Part shown: positions 10,326 through 22,082 of the stretch, piece after piece
Position numbering within the stretch: the stretch's first letter is position 1
Layout: every line of letters starts with the position of its first letter
Origin: Cryptomeria japonica
Lineage: Eukaryota; Streptophyta; Pinopsida; Cupressales; Cupressaceae
Assembly (NCBI RefSeq): GCF_030272615.1
Contig: NW_026729328.1
Span: forward strand, 37,501 to 67,500
Length of the DNA: 30,000 nucleotides
Reading direction: 5' to 3'
The notes under the pieces: generated by a model
Seen by the model: the letters and a program-made list of their open reading frames with translations, nothing else
What the model was told of the DNA's origin: nothing
Databases searched by the model: none
Translations under genes and position numbers: made by a program

Positions 10326-10443
10326 GGGTGCAACACCGGGACTTCCCGGGAGGTCACCCATCCCAGTACTACTCCGGCCCAAGCGCGCTTAACTGCGGAG
10401 TTCTGATGGGATCCGGTGCACTAACGCTGGTATGATCGCACCC
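10326..10443 (-). rRNA. 5S ribosomal RNA gene, copy 2
   Basis: This is an intact 118-nt 5S rRNA on the minus strand with GCGTTAGTGCACCGGATCC in the 5' third, the version I associate with gymnosperm 5S genes. A box, C box and helix I pairing are all present. Position -1 is C, as usual in plants. I see no clear TATA-like box near -28, where angiosperm 5S genes often have one; the bases there read about CTAAGTAC. The gene points away from the Pol I promoters at 21-25 kb, so it is inverted relative to the 45S transcription unit. Confidence 0.96.
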
Positions 10444-11212
10444 GTTATGAGCTTGTCGCAGTGTGTACTTAGCAAACCGCGACCCACGTGCGAATCCACC
10501 CCGGCCACCCACCCCCGTCGAGGTGCACACCCTCCCTCGCGAAGTGCGCCCCGTTCGCCAAGTGTGAGCCCTGCCCGGGTGCGCGCACCTTGCTAGGGCG
10601 TCGGGTGTGCACCCGGCCCGGCCTACGTGCGTGCACCTGGAGGGGGCGTCGTGTGCGTGCAGTGTCCCGTCTGCAACGCGGTGCCCACACACCACCTCGG
10701 GCGCAACGACCTGCGCTCACATGTGGGCCGAGTGCACCTTGGTGCATGTTCGGGGCGCCTCGGGTGCACGCTCGATCTTGCCCCGGTGCACCAAGGCGCT
10801 CGGTTTGCCCCGGGTGCGCACTTGGTGCAAGGTGGGCACCCAAAATAGGGATCAAGCACCAAAACACAAGTTTCGGGATGCAAAATGGGACCCAAGGACC
10901 ACAAATGCGTTCCAAGACCCATGATGGGTCCACGAGAACAAAAATGTGTTCCGAGACTTAATAAACAAATATTGGGTTTTAGGAGAAGAAACATGCTCTG
11001 ATGCCCAAAACGAGAATCGACCCCGAAAAGGCCACAGGCCAAAAGTGGGATGCGAGACAAAAAAAAATGGGACCCGAGGACCAAAATTGGGTTCCCAGGT
11101 CGAAGACAGGGCAACCGGACAAGAAACGACCTCTAAGGCTCGAAATGAGTCCCGACGACTAAAACTTGACAAGAAGCACCCATCAGGCACCCAACTCGAC
11201 ACCCATGGGATG

Positions 11213-11698
11213 CCGACCCACCCGGGCTTCCACCTAGCACACCTTGGCACCCACCCACCCTCGCACCCAACCTCGCACCCAACTTAGCACCTTTGAACCC
11301 ACATTGGCACTCACCCTGACCCTGGCACCTTGGAACCCACATTGGCACTCACCTTGACCCTGGCACCCACCTTTGCACTCACCTTGGGACCCACCCTGGC
11401 TCCCACCTCGGCACCCACCCAGACACCCACCTTGGTTCCTTGGCACCCACCTTGGATCCTTGGCACCCACCCCGACACCCACCTTGGCACGCAACTTGGC
11501 TACTTGCCACCCACCTTGGCTCCTTGACGCCCACCCCGACAACCACCCCGTGACCTACCCTGGCTAGGGTTGGTGCACACCCACCCTGGTGCCCACCTTG
11601 GCACCCACCCTATGACCCACCTTGGCACGCACCTTAGTACCCACCCCGTTACCCACCCTAGGACCCACCCCGTGACCCACCTTGGCCAGGGTGGGTGC
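11213..11698. repeat. CACCC/TTGG minisatellite, copy 2
   Basis: This is the same minisatellite as in copy 1, at +7923, with the same right-hand boundary inside CCAGGGTGGG. Confidence 0.85.
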
Positions 11699-14600
11699 CT
11701 TGGTGCGCACAACTTGCCTGGGCTGCACACCAGGGCGGGCTCAAGATGGCACCCGCGTTCCGTTTTTTTCACTATCTTTCAAAACGGAAATTTTAAAATC
11801 TCATTTTTTTCTTTTTTTTGCCTTTTCTGGAAATTAGTGAAGGCAGCGCATCAAAGGTGCGCAATGCTGGTGCGAACCCGGGAGCGCTCCGATGTGTGCT
11901 CCAAGGTGCGGCGTGCACGAAGTCCGAGCCCGGTTTGCCCCGGGTGCGCACCTCGCGTGCACCTTCGCCGGGGTGAGCACCTTGGCTGGGTTGCGCGCCC
12001 TGGTGCGTACCAAGGAGCGCTCTGAAGTGTGCTCCAAGGTGCGGCGTGCACGAAGTCGGAGCCCGGTTTGCCCCGGGTGTGCACCTCGGGTGCGCACCTC
12101 GCGTGCACCTTCGCTGCGGTGGGCACCTTGGCTGGGTTGCGCGCCTTGGTGGGCACCATGCAGTGCACGAAGTCGGAGCCCGGTTTGCCCCGGGCGCGCA
12201 CCTCCGCCAGGGTGGGCACCTTGGTGCGCACAACTTGCCTGGGCTGCGCATCAGGAAGGGCTCAAGATGGCACCCGCGTTCCGTTTTTTTCACTATCTTT
12301 CAGAACGGAAATTTTAAAATATCGTTTTTTTTTGCCTTTTCTGGAAATTAGTGAAGGCAGCGCATCAAAGGTGCGCAACGCTGGTGCGAACCTGGGAGCG
12401 CTCCGATGTGTGCTCCAAGGTGCGGCGTGCACGAAGTCGGAGCCCGGTTTGCCTCGGGTGCGCCCTGGTGGGCACCATGGTGCGCACCAAGGAGCGCTCC
12501 GAAGTGTGCTCCAAGGTGCGGCCTGCACGAAGTCGGAGCCCGGTTTGCCCCGGGTGTGCACCTCGGGTGGGCACCTTGGTGCGCATGCCTTGCCTGGGCT
12601 GCGCACCAGGGCGGGCTCAAGATGGCACCCGCGTTCCTTTTTTTTCACTATCTTTCAAAACGGAAATTTTAAAATCTCATTTTTTTTTGCCTTTTTCTGG
12701 AAATTAGTGAAGGCAGCGCATCAAAGGTGCGCACCTCGCTGCCCACCACGGTGCGCAACGCCGGTGGGCACCCGGGAGTGCTTCGAAGTGTGCTCCAAGG
12801 TGCTGCGTGCACGTTGTCGGAGCCCGGTTTGCCCCGGGTGCGCACCTCGCGTGCACCTTCGTCGGGGTGGGCACCTTGGCTTGGTTTGCCCCGGCTGCGC
12901 TCCGAAGCGGGGTTATTGGAGCGCCGCCTCTTTTTTTGTCGGAGCGTTTGGTGGGGTTTCTCGCATTGGCTCTTCCGAGGCCCGGTTGCCACCCTGGCGC
13001 GCACGAAGTCGGAAGTAGGGTTAATTGCCCGGGTGCGCACCTTTGCCAGGGTGGCACCTTACCTGGGCTGCGCACCAGGGCGGGCTCAAGATGGCACGCG
13101 CGTTCCGTTTTTTTCACTATCTTTCAAAACGGAAATTTTAAAATCTCCTTTTTTTTTTGCCTTTTCTGGAAATTAGTGAAGGCAGCGCATCAAAGGTGCG
13201 CACCTCGCTGCCCACCTTGGTGTGCTCTGAGGTGCGCACCCGGGAGCGCTACGAAGTGTGCTCCAAGGTGCGGCGTGCACGTTGTCGGAGCCCGGTTTGC
13301 CCCGGGTGCGCACCTCGCCTGCACCTTGGCCGGGGTGGGCACCTTGGCTGGGTTTGCCCAGGGTGCGCTCCGAAGCGGGGTTACTGGAGCGCCCCCTCTT
13401 TTTTTGTCAGAGAGTTTGGTGGGGTTTCTCGCATTGGCTCTTCCCAGGCCCGGTTGTTGGGTGCGCTCCCACCCTGGCGCGCGCGAAGTTGGAAGTTGGG
13501 TTAATTGCCCGGGCGCGCACCTTCGCCAGGGTGGGCACCTTGGTGCGCAAACCTAGGCTGGGCTGCGCACCAGGGCGGGCTCAAGATGGCACCAGCATTC
13601 CCTTTTTCTCACTATCTTTCAAAACGGAAATTTTAAAATCTCGTTTTTTTTTTGCCTTTTATGGAAATTAGTGAAGGCATCGCATCAAAGGTGCGCACCT
13701 CGCTGCCCACCTTGGTGTGCTCCGAGGTGCCCACCACGGTGCGCAACGCCGGTGCGAACCCGGGAGCGCCCCGATGTGTGCTCCAAGGTGCGGCGTGCAC
13801 GAAGTCGGACCCCGGTTTGCCCCGGGTGCGCACCTCGCGTGCACCTTGGTGCGCACACCTTGGCTGGGTTGCGCGGCCTGGTGGGCACCATGGTGCGCAC
13901 CAAGGAGCGCTCCGAAGTGTGCTCCAAGGTGCGGCGTGCACGAAGTCGGAGCCCGGTTTGCCCCGGGTGCGCACCTTCGCCGCGGTGGGCACCATGGCGT
14001 GCACGAAGTCGGAGCCCGGTTTGCCCCGGGTGCGCACCTCGCGTGCACCTTCGCCGGGGTGGGCACCTCGGCTGGGTTGCGCGCCCTGGTGCGCACCAAG
14101 GAGCGCTCTGAAGTGTGCTCCAAGGTGCGGCGTGCACGAAGTCGGAGCCCGGTTTGCCCCGGGTGTGCACCTCGCGTGCACCTTCGCTGCGGTGGGCACC
14201 TTGGCTGGGTTGCGCGCCTTGGTGGGCACCATGCAGTGCACGAAGTCGGAGCCCGGTTTGCCCCGGGCGCGCACCTCCGCCAGGGTGGGCACCTTGGTGC
14301 GCACAACTTGCCTGGGCTGCGCACCAGGAAGGGCTCAAGATGGCACCCGCGTTCCGTTTTTTTCACTATCTTTCAGAACGGAAATTTTAAAATATCGTTT
14401 TTTTTTGCCTTTTCTGGAAATTAGTGAAGGCAGCGCATCAAAGGTGCGCAACGCTGGTGCGAACCTGGGAGCGCTCCGATGTGTGCTCCAAGGTGCGGCG
14501 TGCACGAAGTCGGACCCCGGTTTGCCCCGGGTGCGCACCTCGCGTGCACCTTGGTGCGCACACCTTGGCTGGGTTGCGCGCCCTGGTGGGCACCATGGTG

Positions 14601-17600
14601 CGCACCAAGGAGCGCTCCGAAGTGTGCTCCAAGGTGCGGCGTGCACGAAGTCGGAGCCCGGTTTGCCCCGGGTGCGCACCTCGCGTGCACCTTCGCCGCG
14701 GTGGGCACCATGGCGTGCACGAAGTCGGAGCCCGGTTTGCCCCGGGTGCGCACCTCGCGTGCACCTTCGCCGGGGTGGGCACCTTAGTGTGCAGACCTTG
14801 GCTGGGTTGCGCGCCCTGGTGGGCACCATGGTGCGCACCAAGGAGCGCTCCGAAGTGTGCTCCAAGGTGCGGCCTGCACGAAGTCGGAGCCCGGTTTGCC
14901 CCGGGTGTGCACCTCGGGTGGGCACCTTGGTGCGCATGCCTTGCCTGGGCTGCGCACCAGGGCGGGCTCAAGATGGCACCCGCGTTCCTTTTTTTTCACT
15001 ATCTTTCAAAACGGAAATTTTAAAATCTCATTTTTTTTTGCCTTTTTCTGGAAATTAGTGAAGGCAGCGCATCAAAGGTGCGCACCTCGCTGCCCACCAC
15101 GGTGCGCAACGCCGGTGGGCACCCGGGAGTGCTTCGAAGTGTGCTCCAAGGTGCTGCGTGCACGTTGTCGGAGCTCGGTTTGCCCCGGGTGCGCACCTCG
15201 CGTGCACCTTCGTCGGGGTGGGCACCTTGGCTGGGTTTGCCCCGGCTGCGCTCCGAAGCGGGGTTATTGGAGCGCCGCCTCTTTTTTTGTCGGAGCGTTT
15301 GGTGGGGTTTCTCGCATTGGCTCTTCCGAGGCCCGGTTGCCACCCTGGCGCGCACGAAGTCGGAAGTAGGGTTAATTGCCCGGGTGCGCACCTTTGCCAG
15401 GGTGGGCACCTTACCTGGGCTGCGCACCAGGGCGGGCTCAAGATGGCACGCGCGTTCCGTTTTTTTCACTATCTTTCAAAACGGAAATTTTAAAATCTCC
15501 TTTTTTTTTTGCCTTTTCTGGAAATTAGTGAAGGCAGCGCATCAAAGGTGCGCACCTCGCTGCCCACCTTGGTGTGCTCTGAGGTGCGCACCCGGGAGCG
15601 CTACGAAGTGTGCTCCAAGGTGCGGCGTGCACGTTGTCGGAGCCCGGTTTGCCCCGGGTGCGCACCTCGCCTGCACCTTGGCCGGGGTGGGCACCTTGGC
15701 TGGGTTTGCCCAGGGTGCGCTCCGAAGCGGGGTTACTGGAGCGCCCCCTCTTTTTTTGTCAGAGCGTTTGGTGGGGTTTCTCGCATTGGCTCTTCCCAGG
15801 CCCGGTTGTTGGGTGCGCTCCCACCCTGGCGCGCGCGAAGTTGGAAGTTGGGTTAATTGCCCGGGCGCGCACCTTCGCCAGGGTGGGCACCTTGGTGCGC
15901 ACACCTTGGCTGGGCTGCGCACCAGGGCGGGCTCAAGATGGCACCAGCATTCCCTTTTTCTCACTATCTTTCAAAACGGAAATTTTAAAATCTCGTTTTT
16001 TTTTTGCCTTTTATGGAAATTAGTGAAGGCATCGCATCAAAGGTGCGCACCTCGCTGCCCACCTTGGTGTGCTCCGAGGTGCCCACCACGGTGCGCAACG
16101 CCGGTGCGAACCCGGGAGCGCCCCGATGTGTGCTCCAAGGTGCGGCGTGCACGAAGTCGGACCCCGGTTTGCCCCGGGTGCGCACCTCGCGTGCACCTTG
16201 GTGCGCACACCTTGGCTGGGTTGCGCGGCCTGGTGGGCACCATGGTGCGCACCAAGGAGCGCTCCGAAGTGTGCTCCAAGGTGCGGCGTGCACGAAGTCG
16301 GAGCCCGGTTTGCCCCGGGTACGCACCTCGCGTGCACCTTCGCCGGGGTGGGCACCTCGGCTGGGTTGCGCGCCCTGGTGCGCACCAAGGAGCGCTCCGA
16401 AGTGTGCTCCAAGGTGCGGCGTGCACGAAGTCGGAGCCCGGTTTGCCCCGGGTGCGCACCTTCGCCGCGGTGCGCACCATGGCGTGCACGAAGTCGGAGC
16501 CCGGTTTGCCCCGGGTGCGCACCTCGCGTGCACCTTCGGCGGGGTTGCGCGCCCTGGTGGGCACCATGGTGCGCACCAAGGAGCGCTCCGAAGTGTGCTC
16601 CAAGGTGCGGCGTGCACGAAGTCGGAGCCCGGTTTGCCCCGGGTGCGCACCTCGCGTGCACCTTCGGCGGGGTTGCGCGCCCTGGTGGGCACCATGGTGC
16701 GCACCAAGGAGCGCTCCGAAGTGTGCTCCAAGGTGCGGCGTGCACGAAGTCGGAGCCCGGTTTGCCCCGGGTGCGCACCTCGCGTGCACCTTCGCCGCGG
16801 TGGGCACCATGGCGTGCACGAAGTCGGAGCCCGGTTTGCCCCGGGTGCGCACCTCGCGTGCACCTTCGCCGGGGTGGGCACCTCGGCTGGGTTGCGCGCC
16901 CTGGTGCGCACCAAGGAGCGCTCCGAAGTGTGCTCCAAGGTGCGGCGTGCACGAAGTCGGAGCCCGGTTTGCCCCGGGTGCGCACCTCGCGTGCACCTTC
17001 GCCAGGGTGGGCACCTCGGTGCGCACACCTTCTCAATGTTTTCTTGCCTTTTCTGGAAATTGGTGAAGGCAGCGCATCAAAGGTGCGCACCTCGGTGTGC
17101 TCCGAGGTGCGAACCCGAGAGCGCTCCGAGGTGCCCACGAAGTCGAAAGTCGGGTTAATTGCATTGTTTTCCCCGGGTGCGCTCCGAGGTGCGCAACATC
17201 GGCGCGCACCAAGGAGGGCTCCGAAGTGTGCTCCAAGGTGCGCACGATGGCGTGCACCTCTGGTGCGCACGATTCGGAGCTCGGTTTGACCGGGGTGCGC
17301 ACACCTTGGCTGGGTTGCGCACCTTTTGTGCGCTCCAAGGTGCGCACGAAGTCGGAGCTCGGTTTGCCCCGGGTGCGCACCTTCGCCAGGGTGCGCACCT
17401 TGATGCGCACGCCTTGGCTGGGCTGCGCACCTTGGTGGGCGCCATGGTGCGCACCTTTCGTGCGCTCCAAGGTGCGCACGAAGTCGGAGCTCGGTTTGCC
17501 CCGGGTGCGCACCTTGGTGGGCGCCATGGTGCACTCCGAGGTGCCCAAGATTGGTGCGCACCAAGGAGCGCTCCGAAGTGCGCTCCAAGGTGCGCGCGAA

Positions 17601-18235
17601 GTCGAAAGTTGGGTTAATTGTCCGGTTTGCCTCGGGTGCGCACCTTGCGTGCACCTTCGCCAGGGTGGGCGCCTTGGTGCGCACACCTTGGCTGGGCTGC
17701 GCACACCTTGGCACCCGCGTTTCCTTCATTTTAAATTTTTTTTTTTTACAATCTCTCAAGTGGGAAATTCTATAATCTCAACTTTTTTTGCCTTTTCAGG
17801 AAACTTTTGAATGGAGCGCATCATTGGTGCGCTCCGAAGTGTGCTCCAAAGCTCTCTCCAGCTGCGTGCACCTGCCCCGGCCGCGCACCCGGCCCCGCCC
17901 AGCTTCGCTCACCTGTCCCGGGCGTCTGGTGCGGAACCTTAGAGTAAGAAACATCACCGTGCACCTTGGCCAACGTGCGCGACTCGACCGAGCGCGCACT
18001 GGCCGAGGTGCACACCGATTTCACCTGGGTGCGCGCGCAGCACCTCGGGCGCACCGGGGTGCGCGCACAACGCCCGGGTTGCACCGTGGCCTGTGTGCTC
18101 GGGGCGCCTCGGGTGCGCGCTCGGTGTCGCCCCCGCGCGCGCGGTAGTGCGGGCAGCGCACCCCGGCCCGGCCCGGCCCCGACGAGAACGCAAACGGGCA
18201 AAAGGTTTATTCAAATAGCATTGCGACGCCCGGCG

Positions 18236-18248
18236 AAAAACTAAAAAA
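18236..18248 (-). terminator. Pol III terminator of 5S copy 3
   Basis: The same double oligo-T terminator (T6, AG, T5) directly follows the 5S 3' end on the minus strand. Confidence 0.88.
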
Positions 18249-18366
18249 GGGTGCAACACCGGGACTTCCCGGGAGGTCACCCATCCCAGTACTACTCCGG
18301 CCCAAGCGCGCTTAACTGCGGAGTTCTGATGGGATCCGGTGCACTAACGCTGGTATGATCGCACCC
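18249..18366 (-). rRNA. 5S ribosomal RNA gene, copy 3
   Basis: This is a 118-nt 5S rRNA on the minus strand, identical to copy 2 including C at -1 and the T6 terminator. It is the 5S gene nearest the 45S promoter region: its 5' end lies about 2.7 kb from the first TATATAGGGG motif, so the Pol III and Pol I units are divergently oriented. Nothing suggests that it is a retrotransposon-borne 5S copy. Confidence 0.96.
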
Positions 18367-19135
18367 GTTATGAGCTTGTCGCAGTGTGTACTTAGCAAAC
18401 CGCGACCCACGTGCGAATCCACCCCGGCCACCCACCCCCGTCGAGGTGCACACCCTCCCTCGCGAAGTGCGCCCCGTTCGCCAAGTGTGAGCCCTGCCCG
18501 GGTGCGCGCACCTTGCTAGGGCGTCGGGTGTGCACCCGGCCCGGCCTACGTGCGTGCACCTGGAGGGGGCGTCGTGTGCGTGCAGTGTCCCGTCTGCAAC
18601 GCGGTGCCCACACACCACCTCGGGCGCAACGACCTGCGCTCACATGTGGGCCGAGTGCACCTTGGTGCATGTTCGGGGCGCCTCGGGTGCACGCTCGATC
18701 TTGCCCCGGTGCACCAAGGCGCTCGGTTTGCCCCGGGTGCGCACTTGGTGCAAGGTGGGCACCCAAAATAGGGATCAAGCACCAAAACACAAGTTTCGGG
18801 ATGCAAAATGGGACCCAAGGACCACAAATGCGTTCCAAGACCCATGATGGGTCCACGAGAACAAAAATGTGTTCCGAGACTTAATAAACAAATATTGGGT
18901 TTTAGGAGAAGAAACATGCTCTGATGCCCAAAACGAGAATCGACCCCGAAAAGGCCACAGGCCAAAAGTGGGATGCGAGACAAAAAAAAATGGGACCCGA
19001 GGACCAAAATTGGGTTCCCAGGTCGAAGACAGGGCAACCGGACAAGAAACGACCTCTAAGGCTCGAAATGAGTCCCGACGACTAAAACTTGACAAGAAGC
19101 ACCCATCAGGCACCCAACTCGACACCCATGGGATG

Positions 19136-20815
19136 CCGACCCACCCGGGCTTCCACCTAGCACACCTTGGCACCCACCCACCCTCGCACCCAACCTCGCA
19201 CCCAACTTAGCACCTTTGAACCCACATTGGCACTCACCCTGACCCTGGCACCTTGGAACCCACATTGGCACTCACCTTGACCCTGGCACCCACCTTTGCA
19301 CTCACCTTGGGACCCACCCTGGCTCCCACCTCGGCACCCACCCAGACACCCACCTTGGTTCCTTGGCACCCACCTTGGATCCTTGGCACCCACCCCGACA
19401 CCCACCTTGGCACGCAACTTGGCTACTTGCCACCCACCTTGGCTCCTTGACGCCCACCCCGACAACCACCCCGTGACCTACCCTGGCTAGGGTTGGTGCA
19501 CACCCACCCTGGTGCCCACCTTGGCACCCACCCTATGACCCACCTTGGCACGCACCTTAGTACCCACCCCGTTACCCACCCTAGGACCCACCCCGTGACC
19601 CACCTTGGCCAGGGTGGGTGCACCCACCCTGGTGCCCACCTTGGCACCCACCCATCCTAGCACCCAGCCTGTGACCGGGCTTGGAACCCAACCTTGCACC
19701 CGCACCCGTCTTGGCCAGTGTGGGTGCGCACCCATCCTGGCACCCACGTTGTGACACACCCTTTAACCCACGCACCCTAGCACCCACGTTGGCACCCACC
19801 TTGGAACCCAACCTAGCAACTTGGCACCCACCCCGTGACCCACCTTGGCATCCACCATAGCAGTCGCCGACTTGGCACCCACCTCGGCACCCACCTTGAC
19901 ACTTGTGGACCCACCTTGCCACTCACCCTAGCATCGACCCATCCTAGCACCCACCCTGGCACCTTTGCACCCTAGCACTCACCCATCCTAGCACCTAACC
20001 TGTGACCCACCTTGACACTCACCCTCGCACCCACCTTGGAACCCAACCTAGCACCCACCCACCCTGACACCAACCCTAGCACCTACCCACCCTTGCACCC
20101 ACCCTGTGACCCATCTTGGCACCCACCCATCCTACCACTCAACCTATCACCCACCTTCTCACCCACCTTGGCATCCACCTTAGCACCCACCCACACTGGC
20201 ACCTTGGCACCCACCTCGGGCAAGGTGGGTGCACACCCACCCTGGCACCCAATTTAGAACCCACCGAGCATGTTACCCACCTTGGCACCCACATTGCAGC
20301 CCACCCTAGTACCCACCCTATGACCCACATTGGCATCCACACCCTAGCACCCAGGCACCTCGACACCCGCCTTGACACCCACCCTAGCACTGAACCTGTG
20401 ACCCACCTTGGAACTCACCCTAGAACCCACCCACCCTGTGAACCACCTTGGCATCCACCTTAGCACCCACCCACCTTGGCACCCACTCTAGCACTCACCC
20501 ATCCTAACACCCAACTTGTTACCCACCTTGGCACCCGCCCTCGCGTCCACCTTGAAACCCACCCTAGCACCCACCCACGCAGGAGCCCACCTTGGCACCC
20601 AACCTAACACCCACGCATCCTGGCACCCAACTTGTGACCCACCTTGGAACCCACCCTAGTACCCACCTTTGAACCCACTATATCACCAACCCACCTTGGC
20701 ACCCACCCTATGACCCTCTTTGGAATCCACCCTAGCACGCACCCACCCTGGCACCCACCATGGAGCGCACCCTAGCACCCACCCACCTCGGCACGCACCT
20801 CAACACCCACCTTGG
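19136..20815. repeat. Extended CACCC/TTGG minisatellite joining the array to the promoter region
   Basis: The first ~485 bases match the minisatellite in the other units. From 19622 it continues for about 1.2 kb of the same vocabulary (TTGGCACCCACCC, CCTAGCACCCACC, CTGTGACCCACCTTGG) with no 5S gene and no oligo-T block. Several symmetric hubs interrupt it, near 19487, 19609, 19713 and 20226, each a GGGTGGGTGC / GCACCCACCC type palindrome. No gene is seen. Confidence 0.85.
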
Positions 20816-21009
20816 TGTGCGCACTGCGCCAACCTCTCAAAGACCCTATGTGGTGCGCTCCAAAGTGTACACCTTTGGTGCGCTCCAAGGTGCGCACCTT
20901 TGGTGCACACCGAGGTGCACACCAAAGTGTGCACCGAGGTGAGCACCAAAGTGCACTCCAGGGTGCACACCAAGGCGTGCACCTTTGGTGCGGTCAATGC
21001 AAACGAATT
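20816..21009. repeat. Degenerate GTGCACC palindrome array before the first promoter
   Basis: This is a transition from the minisatellite to the promoter region. It has about ten loosely spaced ~20-bp elements (GGTGCGCTCCAAAGTG, GGTGCACACCAAAGTG), clearly related to the palindromic vocabulary of the 7.9-kb unit. It begins with TGCGCCAACCTC..AAAGACCC, a string that otherwise marks the end of each spacer-promoter repeat, so it may be the remnant of a deleted promoter repeat. Confidence 0.65.
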
Positions 21010-21056
21010 CGGAAGTTGGGGTCGATGTCCTAATCGCTGCTGCAGACTACACGTAT

Positions 21057-21086
21057 GAGAATCGGACAAATAGCTTTATATAGGGG
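21057..21086 (+). promoter_or_regulatory. Pol I spacer promoter P1
   Basis: The TATATAGGGG core is at 21077-21086 and matches the plant Pol I start consensus TATATA(A/G)GGG. Initiation is expected at about the first G. One extra T before the core (AGCTTTATATA) is unique to this copy. Confidence 0.75.
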
Positions 21087-21214
21087 AGGTGTTGCGTTTG
21101 ATGGGTCGACTCCCCTGGTTGTGTGCACTGCACCAACTTCAAAGACCCTGTCTTGTTTAAGAAGTCAAAAGTTGGGGTGGATGTCCTAATCATTGCTGCA
21201 GTCTACGCATGTAT

Positions 21215-21243
21215 GAGAATCAGACAAATAGCTTATATAGGGG
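21215..21243 (+). promoter_or_regulatory. Pol I spacer promoter P2
   Basis: The core TATATAGGGG is at 21234-21243, with the upstream string GACAAATAGCT intact. It lies 157 bp after P1. Confidence 0.78.
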
Positions 21244-21434
21244 AGGTGTTGCATTCGGTGGGTTGACTCCCCTGGTTGTGCGCACTGCGCCAACCTCAAA
21301 GACCCCGCATAGCAGAAGAAGTCGGAAGTCGGATTTTGGTGAGCACCAAGGCGTGCACCTTTGGTGCGGTCAACGCAGACGAATTCAGAAGTTGGGGTGG
21401 ATGTCCTAATCGTTGTTGCAGGCTACACATGTAT

Positions 21435-21463
21435 GAGAATCAGACAAATAGCTTATATAGGGG
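21435..21463 (+). promoter_or_regulatory. Pol I spacer promoter P3
   Basis: The core TATATAGGGG is at 21454-21463, 220 bp after P2. The downstream C-run is CTCCCT rather than CTCCCC. Confidence 0.78.
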
Positions 21464-21591
21464 AGGTGTTGGGTTTGATGGGTCAACTCCCTTGGTTGTG
21501 CGCATTACGCCAACCTCAAAGACCTTGTTTTCGTTAAGAAGTCAAAAGTTGGGGTCAATGTCCTAATGGCTCCTGCAGGCTACACATGTAT

Positions 21592-21620
21592 GAGAATCGG
21601 ACAAATAGCTTATATAGGGG
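21592..21620 (+). promoter_or_regulatory. Pol I spacer promoter P4
   Basis: The core TATATAGGGG is at 21611-21620, 157 bp after P3. Confidence 0.78.
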
Positions 21621-21748
21621 AGGTGTTGGGTTTGATGGGTCGACTCCCCTGGTTGTGCGCATTACGTCAACCTCAAAGACCTTGTTTTCGTTAAGAAGTC
21701 AAAAGTTGGGGTCGATGTCCTAATTGCTCCTGTAGACTACACATGTAT

Positions 21749-21777
21749 GAGAATCAGACAAATAGCTTATATAGGGG
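21749..21777 (+). promoter_or_regulatory. Pol I spacer promoter P5
   Basis: The core TATATAGGGG is at 21768-21777, 157 bp after P4. Confidence 0.78.
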
Positions 21778-21905
21778 AGGTGTTGGGTTTGATGGGTTGA
21801 CTCCCCTAGTTGTTCGCATTACACCAACCTCAAAGACCTTGTTTTCGTTTAGAAGCCGAAAGTTGGGGTCGATGTCCTAATTGCTCCTGCAGGCTACGCA
21901 TGTAT

Positions 21906-21934
21906 GAGAATCAGACAAATAGCTTATATAGGGG
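21906..21934 (+). promoter_or_regulatory. Pol I spacer promoter P6
   Basis: The core TATATAGGGG is at 21925-21934, 157 bp after P5. It is the last before the 38/52-bp array, and the next promoter is 869 bp away. Confidence 0.78.
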
Positions 21935-22082
21935 AGGTGTTGGGTTTGATGGGTCGACTCCCCTGGTTGTGCGCATTGCGCCAACCTCAAAGACCCTGCA
22001 TTGCGGATGAAGTCGAAAGTCAGAGTTTGGTGTGCTACAAGGTGTGGTCGAAGGTGCTCACCTAGGTGTGCACCTTTGGAGC

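Larger units (their letters stand above)
7924..15846. repeat. 7,923-bp IGS repeat unit, copy 2 (carries 5S)
   Basis: This is the second full unit, with the same internal order as copy 1 offset by 7,923. Bases apparently private to this copy include 13555 (a, where copy 1 has t at 5632) and 15175 (t, where copy 1 has c at 7252). At the 5S gene it matches copy 3 and differs from copy 1. It contains no gene other than the 5S gene. Confidence 0.95.
15847..19621. repeat. 7,923-bp IGS repeat unit, copy 3, truncated at 19621
   Basis: The third copy follows the first 3,775 bases of the unit and then departs at 19622. There copies 1 and 2 switch from the CACCC minisatellite into a palindromic module (3776, 11699), while copy 3 stays in minisatellite sequence. 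I noticed no difference from copy 2 over the shared part. The departure point lies at the centre of a 24-bp perfect palindrome (19609-19632). Copy 3 may keep the ancestral junction toward the promoters, with the units to its left produced by later amplification. Confidence 0.93.
21010..22010 (+). repeat. 157-bp spacer-promoter repeats (six copies)
   Basis: Six repeats each contain GTTGGGGTCGATGTCCTAAT, GCTGCAG-like sequence, GAGAATCNGACAAATAGCT, TATATAGGGG, GTCGACTCCCC, and a CGCCAACCTCAAAGACC end. Promoter spacings are 157, 220, 157, 157 and 157. The 220-bp interval carries 63 extra bases with GTGCACCTTTGGTGCGGTCAA, the same sequence that precedes the first promoter. Confidence 0.9.

Noticed and set aside
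60-17759. Long reading frames of 200-662 codons on both strands across the 7.9-kb units, for example 7155-9143 plus and 8097-9836 minus
   Set aside because: They exist because the palindromic repeats lack stop codons in most frames. The predicted proteins are repeats of the same Ala/Arg/Pro/Cys-rich phrases, several frames are open at once, they change frame between repeats, and they show no domain.
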